Assembly: GCF_020085105.1 (NCBI RefSeq)
Contig: NC_058063.1
Coordinates: forward strand, 22,553,566-22,617,565
Direction: 5' to 3'
DNA length: 64,000 nt
Origin: Siniperca chuatsi
Lineage: Eukaryota > Chordata > Actinopteri > Centrarchiformes > Sinipercidae
Shown: positions 23,026-35,415 of the stretch, one piece after another
How positions within the stretch are numbered: the stretch's first letter is position 1
How the letters are laid out: each line of letters begins with the position of its first letter
Translations under genes and position numbers: made by a program
Notes under the pieces: model-generated
Told to the model about the DNA's origin: nothing
Seen by the model: only the letters and a program-made list of their open reading frames with translations
Database searches by the model: none

Positions 23026-25604
23026 ACGGCTGGCAGAACTCAGGACTTCCTCACAGAACTGAGCTGACTCACATAAAGCCCAGAACAATAGTGAGCTGAG
23101 CATCCGGATTATTACAATGAAGCAACTTCATTGTTCGTTTCACACGCTGTGTTTCCCAGCAGCAGCTCCCACAGCGACACAGGGAGGGGAGCCGAGTCAG
23201 GATCGATACCTGGATGAGACGGATGCAGTACTTCAGGTGTTTAGAAGCGATGATGGTGAAGCGTGAAGTGCACTCACCTCTTCAGTATTCAGGTTGCGCT
23301 TCTTGTTCCTTCACTGTGCAGAATTTGTATCCGTCAGCTGAAGGAGGAAAGCCGGTTTAACACCTGGACGCACCTGCAGGGTTTATGACATCACAACTAG
23401 TTTAGAGCCAATCATGTTCCAGTATGAAACTTTTACACTGAGTGTGACGTGGAGACTCGAAGCCTTTCGGTAGGAGCCATCTCGTGTCCAGCTGTTAAAC
23501 TTTGGAAACTAACAATATTTACATCTTTATAGATTGTGGGTTGTTACATGAGGGAGGAGGAGGAGACGTCATTTTAACACACGAGACACAAATGATTATT
23601 CCAGGCAGAGAGTTTTTACACGTCCTAAAACGTGCCTGAGACATGACCTCTGACAAAGTTTTATTATTCAAACAGAGAATTGAGTCGTTCTGCTGTCTCG
23701 CCTTGTTTTTGTACCTTTTTACAAGATGTTTCTCTGAAACAAGCTAATCTGTGCAGGACACCACATGCTGCTGCAGACTCTGTTCATGTCGTTGTAGTTC
23801 CTGCAGTCGGCCAGTGGAGGGAGACACAGGTTGCAGATTACTGGAGGACTGTCCTGAATATTTCTCCGAGTAAAACTCTTCAAACTGAACAGTTTACACC
23901 TGAGACACTTCACTATGGGATTATTGCGGCGCACAAAGAAATTACTTTTACTGTTAATAATATATGATTTAAAATAGCATTTTATGATAAATATTGTGAT
24001 GAAATATGATTGTATGGCTAAAGTACTTTATACAGAGATGTGATTTTACAAAAAAAACCCAGTGATAATAATAATAACCAAACATCTGGAAAAAATTAAC
24101 AAAATCCAAACTCAAATATGAGATATTTCAGAAAGTAAATACAATTTAATATTACCACTTATTACATTATAACATGTTTTTTTGTTTGTTTTTTTATTTA
24201 TTTTGATTTTTAAAGCTAAAATGAAAAAGATGTCGATGTAAATCAATTTCATTTTACATTTATTTCTTATTTCTTGCTTTATTATTTAAATAATTTTCTC
24301 TAAATATGAGAGTCCATGTAAGATTCTACTGTTCGAATCACGTTTTTCAAATATTAGTGGTCGAATGTTGTCAGTATTTTGTATTATAAAAAACCTTTGA
24401 TTTGTATGCCGAACACTGCATTTGATTAAAAACAGATTTTCACTTTTCGATGCACACAAGCTTGTAATTCTGTCAACATGAAGGTCGAGTTTAGCTGAAT
24501 TAATGGTTTGACTTACCAAGAAAGGGAGGCAAACAAAAGTAGAATTCCAATACAAGGTCCAAATGCAGTAACGGTATTCATGCTGATGCTCTCATTCACT
24601 GATGAGTTGTGTTTTACATCAGCTGAACCTGTGACGTCCTGCTCGACGCCAAACATCACCTGAAACTTCTCAGAGTCACAGAATTCAACCAGTCAACAGC
24701 TCTAATTCCACTTCCTTTATTTACATACAAAAACACAGTATAAAGTGTTACAGCGTCATAAAAAATAAATTCTGTACAAAAGTTTGTGACTGTTAGAGAA
24801 CAATCAGGTCGCGGATATCTACAGGTATTTACAGAAGAGCTTCGCCGGGCTGCAGAGGGGTCGGGGGAAGGAAACTTCCTGCTGTTACTCAAGTGTCTCA
24901 TGTGCTTTAGTACAGTCAAGATGGCCGCCACAGAGTCAGAGTTTCTCAGTGTTAATGTGTAAACACTGTTGTGTGTTTATTCTTGACCTTGAAACAGTAA
25001 TATACAAGTTTTTTTCCAGGGCTTTCAAGACCGTGAGACGCGGTTAAAAGCTCTGGAAAAAGCTAGTAAGTTGAACTTGAGCTATTTTCTTCAATCTGGG
25101 TTGTTTCATCATTTTAACTTTTTCAGCTTCGGGGTCCTTTAAGAGTCCAAATGTTCAATCTTCTCCAAATAAACTGAAAAAGAGAGAAGTTGACTTTCTG
25201 GAGATAAGAGGTTTTCACAGGACACTGGCTGCAAAGTGAACATTTCAGGGTAAATAAATGTTCATCGTTTAATGTGTCCGAGACCCAAAACATATACAGT
25301 TCATATACAGTACACTCTGGTTCTTCATTATTTCTGCAAATAAATATGATTTAGTTAAAGTATAAGTCTGGAGATATTCTATATTGTTCTCTTTGTCATC
25401 AAATCTCACGTTCAGACTCAAACAGCAGTGAACGTCTCTGCTAACATCAGGTGTGTGTGAATCACAGCCTGATGCATCTTCTTCCTCCGTCGTTGTCCAG
25501 AAACTGTTAAAAACACATCAGCGAGTCACTACTGTTGTTCCTTCATCCGCAACACACACACACTGTATTCTGACTCCCCAACACATGCCCTGCTTTCCCA
25601 AACA

Positions 25605-25740
25605 CTGCACCACATGTGGATTCATCCGATAGAAGTAACTAACAGATGCACTGCGTTAGCATAGAAACTGTTTGAGCAAACTACTGAAAGCCTTTTAAAC
25701 AGGAAACTAAATATCTGTGAGGTGTTTTTAAAGACTTACG
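25605..25740 (+). repeat. Dispersed repeat shared with 34590-34735
   Basis: Both copies run from CACCACATGTGGATTCATCC to AACAGGAAACTAAATATCTG and then GAGGTGTTT.TAAAGA. Confidence 0.7.
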
Positions 25741-26514
25741 TCTTCAGCAGGAACCAATGGGCTCGGAGCTGAGAGCCGCAGACAGGAAGTCAGACGGTGT
25801 TGAGAGACGCACCGACACGTTGTGGGTTTGGATCTGCACGTGGGATTGGATGACAAAGTAAATATAGAATAACACCAAATTGATCCTTTAAAATCTGAAC
25901 TGAACACGATGAAGATGCAATATTGGCGCCTGATTGGCTGACAGCATCAGCTCACCTAACGGAAGCTTTAAATGATATAAACGGGCCCGATTGGACGGAC
26001 TGGACAGCCAATCAGGACCAAATCTAGCTGTGATGCGAAAGTTTGCCTGTGTCTTCTTTAAACACATTGTGTGTGTTCAATTAGAGAAAAAATATGAAAT
26101 ATTATAACATGAGTCCCATCTGAAGGGACACTTCAACACCGTTCACTCCAACTCTGTGGTTTTCTGTGTCCAGACGTGTCGTGTGATGTTGGGAAAGTAG
26201 TTACAAGTGACAAGCCACCATATTGTAAGACAACAAATGCAAAAAACGTCACGTTATATTTTGAAAAATCACTCCTTCTAAACAAAACCTGCAGCTTCAG
26301 TAAAACTCAGTAATTATTACATGATCTTTGGTCTTTTTAACACCACAGTTTAAAGTTGGAAGACCACAAGCCTGAACTGTTTTAAAGTTGTCTCTGTCTT
26401 TGCTGCTAAGTGCTCATCACCTCAAAAAACATCACCTGTCAATCAAACAGTGTGGGCGGTACTGGGTGATGTTTTTGTCCTTTGATTTTGTCTTTTATGT
26501 CATTTAAATGTCTT

Positions 26515-26520
26515 TTTATT
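26515..26520 (-). terminator. Possible polyadenylation signal of the two-exon lrat
   Basis: AATAAA on the minus strand about 213 bases past the stop codon at 26733. Another copy is at 24716-24721, so a much longer 3' UTR is also possible. Confidence 0.3.
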
Positions 26521-26732
26521 GGTTCAATCGTGGTTACTAATGTTGCTCATGCTTCTTCTTCTTCTGTTCACTCTAAACTACTACCACTAGAGTGTTTACG
26601 TTCACTATTGTGTTATTAGAAATAAAATGTAGTACGACAGTCATTAACTTCTTTGCAGATGATTACTTCCTGTCTGTCGGTCTTCCAACATGGCGGCCGT
26701 AAACACTGACGGTGAATGTTGTCCAGGAGCTT

Positions 26733-29700
26733 CTAGCTGGCCATCCACAGGGTGAAGGGGATGAGGAGGGTGGGCAGGGCGGTGCTGGAGGATATTCCCA
26801 AACACACCATGGACAGGAGTCCCAGCAGCGCCGTCAGGACAACGTTACGCTGGTCCCGGATCAGCGACTTCAGCCACTCACAGAACTGGAAGAAGGGAAA
26901 TATTATTAATATACCTGCCAAGTAATATTTAAAGTGTCAATATAAGGAAAACAAGATTTAATTTTTGACCAAAACCTCACATTAGAGAAACTGGAATGAT
27001 TGTTACTTTTCTTGATCAACCACTTTTATTATTCTGACCACAATTCTACTGATTATCAATTTCGTGGCAGATCATTTTCTGTTGATCGATAATCGCTTTC
27101 AGCTCTGCAACCAGGCAAAGTGGGAAACTGCTGTGGGGCATCAGACCCTCAGGAGGCCCCGAAGGCTACCAGGTTCAGGCTCACCAGGTGGCGATTAGTC
27201 TGTTGTTATGTGATCAATTGCGCATTTGTTTGGCAGTTGCTGCATGTCCTGTAATTTTGGGGGGCAATAGTTTTTAGTTCACTTTTGCCCCAGGGCCCCC
27301 TGGAGGTTTAATGTTGAAATCAGTTGAAATCGTTTTTATTTTCCCAAAACAACACAGGTCAGCCTTGAGTAAAACATCAGTTGGCTAACTCTCACCCAGC
27401 ACAAACTGGGACAAAGGATTTGAGAAAACAATCCCAGCTCAAGGTCCACTTACTAGCTTTTTCCAGAGGTTTCAAACAATGACACAGCTCTTGATCTGGG
27501 TCAAAAAGGAACTTTGATGCTTAACCTTTAAGCTAACAGGGACAATAAGTCCGCCGTCCGCTGATGAAGACCATGTGATACAGTTGACACTCCAGAAAAA
27601 GCTAGTAAGTGGTCCTTGCTGCTGAGGGAGCACATTTCTCCTTGTACACTTTCAGATATTTACTTCTCTCACTGAGAAGTACTTCTAGTAAAAGAATCAA
27701 GAATAAAATTGTCCTGTTGTTTATTTTACTGTGGGGCCCCTGTAAGAGCTCCTGTTGGCTCCCACCCCCCACTTCAATGAACCTGTAAGAAGCAGACTCG
27801 GCCCCCGGGCTGCAGGCAGGTCAAATGTTTAGGTAAGCAATTACAGGAAGTGAAACTCGATCAGGGAAAACTTTCTCTGCTGCAGGAGGGTGAACCACAG
27901 AGTCTGAATGGACAGACAGGCCACGCCCCCTCACACCCCCCACGTTTTTACACTTAAAAAGATGTCGGCGCGCTAAACGTGAAGGTGGTTAGAGTCCAGT
28001 ATCCAACTGTTATTCTTCCTTGCCGTGTTCCGCTTTAAAACTATATTATATCACAGTTAATAATTTATAAAATGAATTACTTCTGCTCTTTTTAAAAGGC
28101 CGGGCTATGCTTGAAATGAACTAGTTCATAAAGTCTGACCAACTTCAAATTAGTTTAACTTCGACCCTGAGCTGTGCCGACTCCTGTGAGAACGACGACT
28201 AACTGAAGGCTGCTGAGATTAAAGATGGAGGACAAGTAAGTAAAATGTGTTTCAGAAAACCATATTAAATTTGTAATCCTTAAGATTTTCATTGAATCAA
28301 ACCCCATTTTTGATACTACTTTTGTTTTGGCTTTTATCTCTCTATATAACTGTTAGTGGCGGAGTCCGCCTTTCCTGCACTGGATTCAAATGACCTGCCT
28401 AAGAATGAGGGACTGACAGGAAACGATGCAGCGTGTAATCCAGTGTTACTATCAGCTTCACTGTTTTCTCTTCGCTCTCCTGCAGCCGAATCAGAGCTGG
28501 ATTAAGTTACTGCTAATGCTAACACAACACTTCCTGCTGCTGCTTCACATTAAAAGCACTGGACAAACACGGGGTGGCCTTTATTGTGAAGCAGCCACAG
28601 GAAACACAATGTATTTGTCGCTGAGGTTAGCGCTGACTGAACCGATCGAAAATGCATCTTCAAAACAAGACGGCGGTGAGTTAGCTGATGTTGTTGTCAG
28701 GTATTTACAGAATCCCGAAAGACTCTTTTAACAATCTGGATGAAGAAATATTCCGTCCACTAAATGATTAAAAAGATTTTAAAACTATTTTTAAAGTTGT
28801 GCCTCTGCTTCCAAATAAAAAACAAAGATGGCAGCCCACCAGCTACCTGGAGAGGAAACAGAGTCGCAACTTGGGAAACGGTGTTAAAAATCTTTCTTAT
28901 CATTCAGTGGACGGAATATTTTTCCCAAAGAGTCTTTGAAGATTAAGCAGGAAGTGTTTTTAAACATCACCGCTTCATTGTCTTTTAGAGAAACCGATGG
29001 TTGCCTCTGTGACCTGAATGCTAATAGATGAGAGGCACAAACTGGGGCTCAGAGTGCAGGAGCCTCCTCTGCCCTCCTTCATCATCATCATCATCACCAG
29101 TCTGGACTGACTCTGGCTCGCTGCTGCTGTTTGGTTTCTGGCGGGCGGCTCCAGTCTGAATGCAGCTCTTGTTCTCTGGACTTTTCTGAGGAGCGACCCA
29201 GATTTTCCTCTCATTTAAAAACAGTCTCACATGCTGAAACACTCAGGTGGAGGGAGGCGAGGAAGAAGTTTGTCCCCCCTTTTTGTTTTTAATCTTTTAT
29301 ACCTGAACAATGAGACTTCTATCCAGCGGTGGAAGAAGCACTCAGATCATTTACTCAAGTAAAAGTATCAACACAACAGTGGAAAAATACTCCATTACAA
29401 GTAAAAGTCCTGCACTCAAAACTAAAAGTACAGAAGCATTATCAGCAAAATGCACTGAGAGTATCAGCAGGAAAATGTCTTTATTATTCTATGTGACATT
29501 AATAGATTGTTAAAACTGATGCATCAATGTTAGAGCAGCATTTTACTGCTGTAGCTGCTGGAGGTCGTCACAAGCCAAAAAGGTGGGAACCACTGGTTTA
29601 ATCTTTACTGTATTTTTTATAAACTCGTGTGTTTTTTGTCTTAACCTGAAAAGTAAGAGGTAATTGTAGCTGTCAGGTAGCTGTAGTGCAGTGCAGAGTA

Positions 29701-31235
29701 CTGAGCAGCAGCGGAGTGGAGGTGTAAAGCAGCAGAAAATGGAAATATTCAACTGAAGGTTGAGTTACATTCCACCTCTGCTTACAGAACATCTGTGATG
29801 AATTCATATTTTTAACACATTTATGTGGGAAAGCAGATGTCTTGAGCCGTGAGACACTGTTGATCTGTGGTTTCCTGTGATCACTTACAGTCTGTGATGC
29901 AGACTGTTGCTCTAATGGTCCGATCTGGTTTTCATCCTACTTGCACAGGCAGTTATTTTTCACTCTGACCGAAACCTCCCTCGTACTAAAACGCTCTGAC
30001 ATTCCTTTTCAGACCTGACGCAGAAAATAAAAGCACCTTCACAGATCTCCCAGACTAAAACTGAAACCAGGACAGACCAGTCAGCACTGTGGTTCTTTGA
30101 AGCTTTCTGCATTTTACGAGGCTGCACGGTCCAACACGCCGCCTGACTGTCGCCTTCTGCAGCGGGACTCTCCGTTAAAGCTCGCGTGGTGCGTAAAAGC
30201 GCACGCGGATTCCCGAGTCGCTTCATTAAACCAGAATAAAAGGTTCTGCATGGAAACCTTCAGATTATAGCAGGCAGGAAACACAAAGGCAACTCACAGG
30301 AATATGAGATGCAAAGTTGCCCTGATTGTTCCTCTAATACGGCTTTTTCAAAATGGCTTCAGGATCAATTCTTGGTGTTTTTTGGTTCATCTGTTGTCTC
30401 CATTATGACGTTGAAACCCCGCGAGGACGACTAAAGATTTGCTGTGGTGTTAAATCCTTTAGGGATCTCCCTCTGCACCGCTCTAACTGCTGTGACTCTG
30501 TCTGCCTGCTGAGAGTGCATCGGTGTGAAAAGCAGAAATCAGGACGCCATCAGATCTTTATCCTCCGCGCGCAAAAGCTACATCAAAGCATCCGCCTGCA
30601 GTCCCGCGCGTAAAACCTGATACCGCAGGCGTAAAACGCGCCACCCGGTGCCGGATTCTCACCTTGTCGGTCTGCAGGCTCTGCGCCGTTCCGTAGCGGC
30701 AGTAGGTGACGAAGTGCTCGCAGTTGTTCCACAGCAGGCTGTAGGACACGGAGCCGACCAGCCGCTCCGCCCGCCGGGCCACCTCCTCTCCGGGCAGCGG
30801 GCTCCGGCGCGCCGCCCGGTCCATGGCGTTGAGCAGGATCCCGGCTCCGTACGCGAAGTCCTCCACCGAGTCCACCCGGATGCTGGCGCGCTTGGAGAGC
30901 ACCCCGAGCAGCAGCCGCGTGTTGGTCACCATCTCCTGGATCTGGCGGCTGTCGGCAGTCAGCACCGGCAGGATGTCCGGGATGAGATGCGCCACCCGGT
31001 TGTCGCCCAGGTAGATACCGAAGTGGGTGAAGAGAGTCCGCGGGACCTCCAGCAGGTCTCCCCGCTGGAACCTCTGAGGAGATCCGGCGGGCTGCGGAGG
31101 AGATTCATCCCGGTCACAGCGCCTGGTGAGCGGCGGGTCTCCGCGCTCTTTGCCCAGAGGAGGCAGCAGGCTGGACAGCTTGATGTGGGCGAGGAGGAAG
31201 AGCTTCTCCAGGAGGAAGGTGAGCGTGTCCAGCAT
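26733..31235 (-). CDS. lrat: Lecithin retinol acyltransferase, canonical two-coding-exon form
   Basis: Exon 31235-30663 (191 codons, donor AAG|GTGAGA) joins exon 26885-26733 (acceptor TTCCAG|TTC, stop TAG) to give 241 residues. The protein makes retinyl esters from retinol and phosphatidylcholine at the ER membrane. Catalytic residues are His71 ([14 protein letters not shown]), His83 in the same block and Cys172 (LLWNNCEHFVTYCRYG), 11 positions later than human His60/His72/Cys161. The N-terminus is a hydrophobic stretch (residues 3-24) like the family membrane anchor, and the last 35 residues are a second hydrophobic segment ending LWMAS. The single internal intron is at the same place as in mammalian LRAT. 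Linkage to rbm46 matches the known vertebrate LRAT-RBM46 neighbourhood. Nothing is broken or missing. Confidence 0.96.
26886..30662. other. Intron of the two-exon lrat
   Basis: 3.8 kb. It contains a CGATTA-family fragment at 27040-27112 and a GTGGTGGAA-family copy at 29325-29780 with both ends visible. Nothing else is recognised. Confidence 0.6.
29325..29780 (+). repeat. GTGGTGGAA-family repeat with both ends
   Basis: Starts AGCGGTGGAAGAAGCACTCA, contains ACTCCATTACAAGTAAAAGT and CCTGCACTCAAAACTAAAAG, and ends GAGTTACATTCCACCTCTGC. It lacks the internal GTCGACGTTT module. Confidence 0.7.
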
Positions 31236-31428
31236 GACTACAAAACACCAGGGGACAGAAAACTACAGCAGCAGAAGAAGAAGAAGAAGAAGGGGAGAAA
31301 AATGTGCCTCTGCTTGTAGTTGATGTCTGTCTTCTTTCCGTCCTCTGCGTCTCTCTGTCCTCCCTCTCTCCTCTCTGAAGACTTTTCCTCCTCCGGGGAA
31401 ATTTGGAGTGGGAGGGAGGAGGACCGCG

Positions 31429-31436
31429 TGACGTCA
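31429..31436. promoter_or_regulatory. Palindromic CRE site upstream of the two-exon lrat
   Basis: Perfect TGACGTCA 194-201 bases upstream of the ATG at 31235, in the context GCGTGACGTCATGAC. It is followed, away from the gene, by a (GA)n tract at 31457-31509. The site matches the one in front of the neighbouring paralogue in sequence and spacing. Confidence 0.55.
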
Positions 31437-31455
31437 TGACTTTAATTGACTGGGT

Positions 31456-31456
<1 letters not shown>

Positions 31457-31509
<53 letters not shown>
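31457..31509. repeat. (GA)n microsatellite upstream of lrat
   Basis: About 26 GA units (CT on the gene strand), 220-275 bases upstream of the lrat ATG and next to the CRE. Confidence 0.95.
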
Positions 31510-31511
<2 letters not shown>

Positions 31512-31945
31512 TGGGGTCCACTCAGTCATCAGAGCGGGACCCAGCAGGACTCTGCAGATACAGTTTCCACAGAAAAACACCAACAGATGCGTGTGGAGCA
31601 GAGTCCGGCAGAGACCCGCGGACCGTTAACGTTCAACAGGGAGCGCTCACGTGTTTTAATCGCCTTAAATCCAGAAGCCCTCCAAACCCAGGAGCTGAGC
31701 CCAGAACAGAGTCCCCTATGTTGGTGCTGAGACTACCTGCCCCCCCTCAGACACTCTGACCAGTCTCACAACAGCACTGCTGTCCAAACACCAGTCAGAG
31801 GAAACACTGGACAGAAGAAACTAAAAGCTAAAAGTAGATCAGGAAGTTATCTGGACCTGAAGAGACGATGGACTGGCAGAATCTGTCTCTGCTGTCAGAG
31901 ACAGATCCTGACCAAGGACAGGCTCAGAACATGTGGTCGCTGTTG

Positions 31946-32878
31946 GACAGGTGAGGGGAGACAGGTGAGCTGAGACAGGTGAAGCTGAGACAGGTGAAGC
32001 TGAGACAGGTGAGGTGAGACAGGTGAGCTGAGACAGGTGAGCTGAGACAGGTGAGGGGAGACAGGTCAGGGGGAACAGGTGAGCTGAGACAGGTGAGCTG
32101 AGACAGGTGAAGCTGAGACAGGTGAGGCTGAGACAGGTGAGCTGAGACAGGTGAGGGGAGACAGGTGAGGCTGAGACAGGTGAGGTGAGACAGGTGAGCT
32201 GAGACAGGTGAGGGGAGACAGGTCAGGGGGAACAGGTGAGCTGAGACAGGTGAGCTGAGACAGGTGAAGCTGAGACAGGTGAGCTGAGACAGGTGAGGCT
32301 GAGACAGGTGAGGTGAGACAGGTGAGCTGAGACAGGTGAGGCTGAGACAGGTGAGGGGAGACAGGTAAGGCTGAGACAGGTGAGCTGAGACAGGTGAGGC
32401 TGAGACAGGTGAGGCTGAGACAGGTGAGCGGAGACAGGTGAGCTGAGACAGGTGAGGGGAGACAGGTTAGGCTGAGACAGGTGAGCTGAGACAGGTGAGC
32501 TGAGACAGGTGAGGTGAGACAGGTGAGCTGAGACAGGTGAGGCTGAGACAGGTGAGGTGAGACAGGTGAGGCTGAGACAGGTGAGGGGAGACAGGTGAGG
32601 CTGAGACAGGTGAGCTGAAACAGGTGAGGTGAGACAGATGAGGTGAGACAGGTGAGGCTGAGACAGGTGAGGTGAGACAGATGAGGTGAGACAGGTGAGG
32701 CTGAGACAGGTGAGGTGAGACAGGTGAGGTGAGACAGGTGAGGCTGAGACAGGTGAGGTGAGACAGGTGAGGTGAGACAGGTGAGCTGAGACAGGTGAGG
32801 GGAGACAGGTGAGGTGAGACAGGTGAGCTGAGACAGGTGAGGTGAGACAGGTGAGCTGAGACAGGTGAGGGGAGACAG
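31946..32878. repeat. 14-bp minisatellite with CAGGTGAG core
   Basis: Units of 12-15 bases, GAGACAGGTGAGCT with variants GGG, GGT and AAGCT, about 65 copies. Each carries CAGGTG (an E-box) and, on the plus strand, CAG|GTGAG (a 5' splice-site match). It starts about 710 bases upstream of the two-exon lrat ATG. Confidence 0.96.
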
Positions 32879-33039
32879 AGATCTTCCTCCTGCAGTGTTC
32901 AACATTGAGTGAAATAAGGAGCGTTCACTTGAACAAGTTCAGCTCTGTGAGCTCAGACTTCAACGAGCTCAAAGTTAAAAAATCCTCCGAGGAGACGGAG
33001 GCAAGATCCTGCTGATCAATATGTCTCAACACAACCTGA

Positions 33040-33040
<1 letters not shown>

Positions 33041-33078
<38 letters not shown>
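33041..33078. repeat. (CA)n microsatellite
   Basis: About 19 units. Confidence 0.95.
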
Positions 33079-33079
<1 letters not shown>

Positions 33080-33114
33080 TTGCAATGTTTTCCCTTTTTC
33101 TAAAAGCACGAAAC

Positions 33115-33350
33115 GTAAAAGTTCCTCGTTGTGCAGTAAAATGTTCCCTGTGAGAACCACGTATCTCCGAAAAGTCGACGTTTCCTGAGAGAAACTGTTT
33201 TCAGCTCTGTGACGATGCGTTCTCCAGCTGATCCGAGGGGGTTAAAGAGTTTATTCAGCTTCAGGAGGAGGAGAGTTTTCTTCAGTTTATCACAAACATT
33301 CACAATCAATACATGTGGAGATACGAGGTTTTCACTGGACAGGAAGGGGA
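33115..33350 (+). repeat. GTGGTGGAA-family internal module, deleted copy
   Basis: Shares GAGAACCACGTATCTC, CAGCTGATCCGAGG and GGAGATACGAGGTT with 5380-5600 but lacks the roughly 170 bases that precede GAGAACCACG there. Confidence 0.7.
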
Positions 33351-33417
33351 TGACGAAATGTCCTCACTTTCCAGGTCTGAGCTCAAAACAGTCCTCACAA
33401 AGACAGAAGTACAAGAA

Positions 33418-33466
33418 AACACACACACACACACAAGGTTTCCACCACCAAGCCAACCAAATGTTG

Positions 33467-33513
<47 letters not shown>

Positions 33514-33617
33514 ACGTGACTGTGGGGCATCATGGGAACTCTGCAGCGAGCGGTTGACACTCAAATGGAGAAATGCTGAGGTCACAGCGGTTCAGCTTCC
33601 CAAAACCACCAAATGGC

Positions 33618-33676
<59 letters not shown>
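33418..33676. repeat. Cluster of three (CA)n microsatellites
   Basis: Tracts at 33418-33435, 33469-33511 and 33619-33676. Confidence 0.9.
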
Positions 33677-33679
<3 letters not shown>

Positions 33680-33959
33680 GAGCTGTGTGTGAACTGCAGG
33701 CTCAGCGCTTTGTTCAGCTCCTGTTGGTTAAACGGTGGCGACAGAGGCTCTGTGCAGACGCTCGCCACCGGCCGTCGGCGGTCGCGTCGACTGCCTTCCT
33801 GTTCCTGTACGGCCGCTTGTTTAAAGGAAAAGTCTGCAGATGTTCTGTATTCGTCTTCGCGTTCAGAGTTGTTAAAAAATAAAAAAATGAACGATGTACA
33901 GCACCATATTCCCTTTAAACTGCACCTTCTGTTTGCCTTTAGGGTTATCAGACTCGCGC

Positions 33960-35217
33960 CGTGGTGAAAGCGAGGTCTGGTCTGACCCAGTAAGACTGGC
34001 ACCGCGACTCTTTACTGTACTTTGTTTTGATAAGGGCTCTATAAATAAAGTTTTATTATTATTTACTTAAAAGTGACCGGGGCGCTCATTCAGATACGAA
34101 ACCGACGTGTTAAACTGCCGTCACGTTAACGTAAACGCGTGTGTTTTACATTCGCTGCACATCCACCTGCCCTCGTCCCACACGGACCCGCGTTCCAGGT
34201 GTTGCAGGCGGCCCGGGGCAGAGGGCCTCCGAAACAGCAGATGAGGAAGAGGAGGGGCCCAGGCCTGGATAATGCTGTTCGTTGCGATAGCGTAGCCGGT
34301 CCCTGGAGGGAGAGAACATCCTAAATATCTCAGTTTTCGGCTCTTAATTTCACGTAGACGTGTTCGTAGTTCAACCAAAGGTGAATGCAGCAGTTTTAAG
34401 TGTGAGCGCGTACAAAATGTATCGAGCCTTTTAAAATCGACAAAAAAGCGGGTGCGTCAGTGAGTTAGGTGAAAATGTACAGATGAGAGGAAGGAGGAAG
34501 GTATAAGCCTCCGGCAGAACGAACTTCGATTCAATTCTTGAATTTAACATAATAAAAAAAACTAAATTTGAAAGAATGACACTCACTACAGCACCACATG
34601 TGGATTCATCCGCCGCTGGAAATAGTCCCCAACAGACGCTCTGTTTCCTGCTGTTGGTCTGATAGAAACTGCAGCGAGCAGCCTGAAAGCCTTTTTAAAC
34701 AGGAAACTAAATATCTGCGAGGTGTTTCTAAAGATCCTCTGAAGCAGCTCCCAGAATGCAGCACTTCCTGCGGTCTAAACATCTGGTTGCCACGTAAACT
34801 GCGACATCCTCTGCGCGTAAAATCTTCAGCTCGCGTCGTCTTCGCTTTAGATTTCAGCCTCAGGATTTATTTCGGGCATCTTCTCCACCAACACATTCGA
34901 AAGTCTGTGAAAACAAGCCAAGAGTAAATTAAATCCAGTATTTACATTCAATCTTTAAACACATGAATTCTATAAAAAAAGGTGATATTTCCAATGATTG
35001 TACGCACAAACGTTATCTATCTATATATTGATTGATTACAGATGCAAACAAACATTTAGCAGCTTTAAAACGTTTGTAACTTATTGCTCATTATACTGAT
35101 GTTGCACCTCTACTGTACCGTTTTACACTTGTGTTGATACTCGCCAAACGACTTCTTTCTTTTTCTAGCCATGCTGGCACTTTGTCTTCACGGATGGCGA
35201 TGTCGGTCAGTCCACCG
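33960..35217. other. Intergenic, repeat-derived patches
   Basis: AGGGCTCTATAAATAAAGTT at 34025-34045 resembles the 3' end of a teleost LINE or SINE. The stretch 34068-34135 is related to 41790-41875 (AAAGTGAC.GGGGCGC). 34590-34735 repeats 25605-25740. No gene seen. Confidence 0.45.
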
Positions 35218-35415
35218 CTTCGGTCCAGAAATATCTCAGCCACTATTGGACGGATGGAGGTTAAATTCGTGGTTCCCAGAGGATGAAGCCTACAGGACTT
35301 TGGCGATCCTCCGACTTCTCCTCCAGCACCGCCATGAGGTTGACATTTCTGGTTTTGAGTAAAACGTCTCGGCAACTATTGGACAGATCGCCAGCGAATG
35401 TGCTACACCGCCAAC
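35218..35415 (+). repeat. GGATGGATTG-family repeat copy
   Basis: GAAATATCTCAGCCACTATT, CGTGGTTCCCAGAGGATGAA, ACTTTGGCGATCCTC and CCATGAGGTTGACATTT in the family order. Confidence 0.7.

Larger units (their letters stand above)
22374..26514. other. Intergenic DNA between the two lrat genes
   Basis: No gene seen. A degenerate GTGGTGGAA-family copy occupies 22695-23025. The stretch 24000-24300 is very AT-rich. A repeat shared with 34590-34735 is at 25605-25740. The remainder looks unique. Confidence 0.55.

Noticed and set aside
23278..23345. 5' noncoding exon for the five-exon lrat (donor GAAGAG|GTGAGTG on the minus strand)
   Set aside because: The donor is strong and a possible acceptor is near 22195, but nothing else supports an exon; one motif is not enough.
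30648..31319. Plus-strand open frame of 223 codons
   Set aside because: Shadow of the GC-rich lrat catalytic exon on the other strand.
32066..32905. Open frame of 279 codons on the minus strand (LTCLSSPVS repeats)
   Set aside because: Translation of the 14-bp CAGGTGAG minisatellite.
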